NCBI GenBank assembly: GCA_041395625.1 | Contig: JAWLAE010000002.1 | Location: 930,001-994,000 of the forward strand | Source: CADEED01 sp041395625 | GTDB taxonomy: Bacteria > Pseudomonadota > Gammaproteobacteria > Steroidobacterales > Steroidobacteraceae | DNA length: 64,000 nt | Direction of reading: 5' to 3' | Shown here: in pieces, positions 62,413 to 64,000 of the stretch | Layout: every line of letters begins with the position of its first letter | Position numbering within the stretch: position 1 is the stretch's first letter | Program-made: the position numbers and the translations under genes | Notes under the pieces: model-generated | Databases searched by the model: none | Seen by the model: the letters and a program-made list of their open reading frames with translations, nothing else | Told to the model about the DNA's origin: nothing

Positions 62413-63315
62413 ATGCACAAATCAATCATTCTCATGGGCCTTGCCGCGCTTGCGACGCCGCTCGCTGCCGAAGGCCTGCTGACACCGGAGGTCGTCAAGA
62501 CGGGCAATGACGCGTACGTGTGGCGCGCCAAAATGACTTGCGGCACCACCGAGAAAGGCGTGACGCGCTACGGCATGTGGGAAGGCAAGCTCTACAGCCG
62601 TGTCCCGGGCGAGCGCGACCGGCACCTGTTCGACGTCGTCGGCATCAATACCCGGCAATGCAATCAACTGACCGACCCGAAGCGCGGCAACGGCTTCCGC
62701 AGTGTGTCGCGCGAAATCATGGTGTATCTCGATCCGAAGACCAACGAGATCATCGACAAGTGGCAGAATCCGTGGACGGGTGAGCTGGTGGAGGTCGTGC
62801 ACGTCGCGAACGATCCCGTCAACATGCGCGCAGCCGCCTATGCGATGAACGAAGATGGCCAACCAGTCACAGTGACATTGCGGCAGTACGGCGACACGCT
62901 GGTCGATTCAACGGAAGTGCCACTCTTCTACACCAACCCATTGACTGGCGACTACCAGGACTACGTGGGTGGCAAGTACCACGCGATGGAGATCTTCAAT
63001 ACCTTCTACAATGCCGCGGATTTCACCAACGCCAAGAAGACCCGTGTGGGCGAGTCGCGCATCAGCTGGCAGCGCGTATCCGGATTCCTGCCATGGATGA
63101 AGATGGGTGATCGTCCGGGCACCATGATTTTCAACGCGACCGGTTTCTCGACCTTCGACAGCAAGAAGATCTCGCCGAAACTGATGGAAGTGCTCAATAC
63201 GCGCTATCAGAAATACCTGACGCCGCCGCCCGTTGATGACGCGCGACCCAATGAAACGACCTGGACAGTCGTCAAGAAATGGCTCGACGAGAAGCGTGCC
63301 TCCGAGAAAAAGTAA
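62413..63315 (+). CDS. DUF1838 exported protein
   Basis: ATG 62413 has an AGGGGA ribosome site and gives 300 residues with a signal peptide ending near LAAE. The family pattern YGMWEGKLYSRVPGERDRHLFDVVGIN and EIMVYLDPKTNEIIDKWQNPWTGE identifies DUF1838, whose activity is unknown. In several bacteria these proteins accompany steroid or aromatic degradation genes; none is seen here. Confidence 0.82.
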   Translation: MHKSIILMGLAALATPLAAEGLLTPEVVKTGNDAYVWRAKMTCGTTEKGVTRYGMWEGKLYSRVPGERDRHLFDVVGINTRQCNQLTDPKRGNGFRSVSREIMVYLDPKTNEIIDKWQNPWTGELVEVVHVANDPVNMRAAAYAMNEDGQPVTVTLRQYGDTLVDSTEVPLFYTNPLTGDYQDYVGGKYHAMEIFNTFYNAADFTNAKKTRVGESRISWQRVSGFLPWMKMGDRPGTMIFNATGFSTFDSKKISPKLMEVLNTRYQKYLTPPPVDDARPNETTWTVVKKWLDEKRASEKK

Positions 63316-63328
63316 AATGGCAGCATAG

Positions 63329-63374
63329 CCAGGGCAGTCGTGCCGCTTGTGCAGCGCACGAATGCCCTGGTTTT
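63329..63374 (+). terminator. Rho-independent terminator after the DUF1838 gene
   Basis: CCAGGGCA/TGCCCTGG plus an inner TCGTGC/GCACGA stem form a long hairpin followed by TTTT, 14 bases after the stop. Confidence 0.85.
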
Positions 63375-63451
63375 GCGAACTGCAGCGTAGACTGCAGCAG
63401 CCTCGTATCCGACACTGCGGCGATGATGTCATCGTCCACCGAACGCGCAGC

Positions 63452-63955
63452 GTGAAGATCGCGCGGCTAGCAATTCTGGTGCTCCTGACGGCTACCTCCG
63501 TAGCCTCGTTCGCCAATGGCACGACGCGCGCCGGCCAGATGACCGTCTCGGTACTGTGGGACGACGCGATGACCAACAAGCAGGCGGCCGTCTGGATGGG
63601 CTATTTGTTCGCCCGCGTGCAATATGTATCGCGGCACGCACCCGAGTACCCCAACGTACCGGGAGTCGTGCAGGCGCGCTTCGAAGAAGAAGTGCACGCG
63701 CGCAGCGAGGCGGTCGAGATCTATCGCGATATCCGCGCGCGCAAACCAGATATGGCGACCGAGTATTTCGATTCGCTCGAGCGTGTCCACGCCGCGGGCT
63801 TCATGCGCGAGTATGTCTGGCGCTACTTGAAACGCCCAGAGTGGCAGCGACCTGCTGGTGACTTGCGGGAGACTGAATTCGATCGCTGGTCACGCGAGCA
63901 TCTGACTAACCACCAGGCCGAAACCCGCGGCCGAGTAGCACTCGCCGCGAATTAG
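63452..63955 (+). CDS. Exported hypothetical protein
   Basis: GTG 63452 gives 167 residues with a signal peptide ending near ASA/FANG (residue about 20). The mature part is helical (MTVSVLWDDAMTNKQAAVWMGYLFARVQ, ARKPDMATEYFDSLERVHAAGFMREYVWRYLKRPEW). No family is recognised. An upstream ATG (63347) would overlap the terminator and is rejected. Confidence 0.6.
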   Translation: MKIARLAILVLLTATSVASFANGTTRAGQMTVSVLWDDAMTNKQAAVWMGYLFARVQYVSRHAPEYPNVPGVVQARFEEEVHARSEAVEIYRDIRARKPDMATEYFDSLERVHAAGFMREYVWRYLKRPEWQRPAGDLRETEFDRWSREHLTNHQAETRGRVALAAN

Positions 63956-64000
63956 CTCGCTGCCGTCGGCCGGAGCGGCTTACTTCAGCCCAGCTCCACG

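Noticed and set aside
1..64000. GTTAG/CTAAC pentamers noticed in many ordinary genes.
   Set aside because: A rough estimate for this base composition predicts at least as many by chance, so outside the array they are not attC cores.

Overview
The window looks like chromosomal DNA of a GC-rich gammaproteobacterium. The evidence is an E. coli-type icd/aceK pair, a Pseudomonas-like pot/spu/puu polyamine block, YbdL/YafV-type enzymes, an RlmKL fusion and TonB/T5d outer-membrane proteins. The Nevskiales/Steroidobacterales/Xanthomonadales neighbourhood is a guess from gene style, not something the sequence proves. No rRNA, tRNA or CRISPR array was found.

Layout. 0-3.5 kb: envelope lipid genes (ICMT-like methyltransferase, MFS-acyltransferase fusion, Kdo-kinase-like protein). 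3.5-8.6 kb: a patatin/beta-barrel type Vd protein divergent from a TonB receptor, then a TPR membrane protein. 8.7-13.9 kb: agmatine deiminase coupled to PPK2, then icd-aceK. 13.9-19.9 kb: S9 peptidase, HDOD protein, and a sulfur amino acid operon of methionine aminotransferase, omega-amidase and a Cys/Met lyase. 20-31.4 kb: a complete putrescine uptake and gamma-glutamylation block (potFGHI, putrescine aminotransferase, two glutamine-synthetase-like ligases, PuuD, PuuB). 31.4-36.9 kb: a beta-oxidation pair, a DUF1295 protein and a PQQ sugar dehydrogenase. 37-41.6 kb: small minus-strand genes, the last one broken by a frameshift.

41.7-50.3 kb is the unusual part: an array of short, mostly minus-strand genes separated by attC recombination sites, with no integron integrase in the window, so it is a CALIN or a detached piece of a chromosomal integron. 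It carries a HigBA-type toxin-antitoxin module with its own near-consensus promoter, a decayed second toxin, a NERD protein, a VOC protein, small membrane proteins, and three copies of one cassette that has no convincing gene. An IS110/IS1111-type element sits inside one attC, and the relic end of a second one lies at exactly the same place in another attC.

50.7-64 kb returns to housekeeping genes: rlmKL, an exonuclease/GIY-YIG nuclease and puuC in one coupled operon, then a TorF-like porin, a cupin, an OmpA-like protein, an orphan TRAP binding protein, an unusual zinc-ribbon methyltransferase, a CDF metal exporter and a DUF1838 protein. PuuC supplies the dehydrogenase step missing from the polyamine block about 23 kb away. 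Together these genes import putrescine, gamma-glutamylate and oxidise it, and release GABA.
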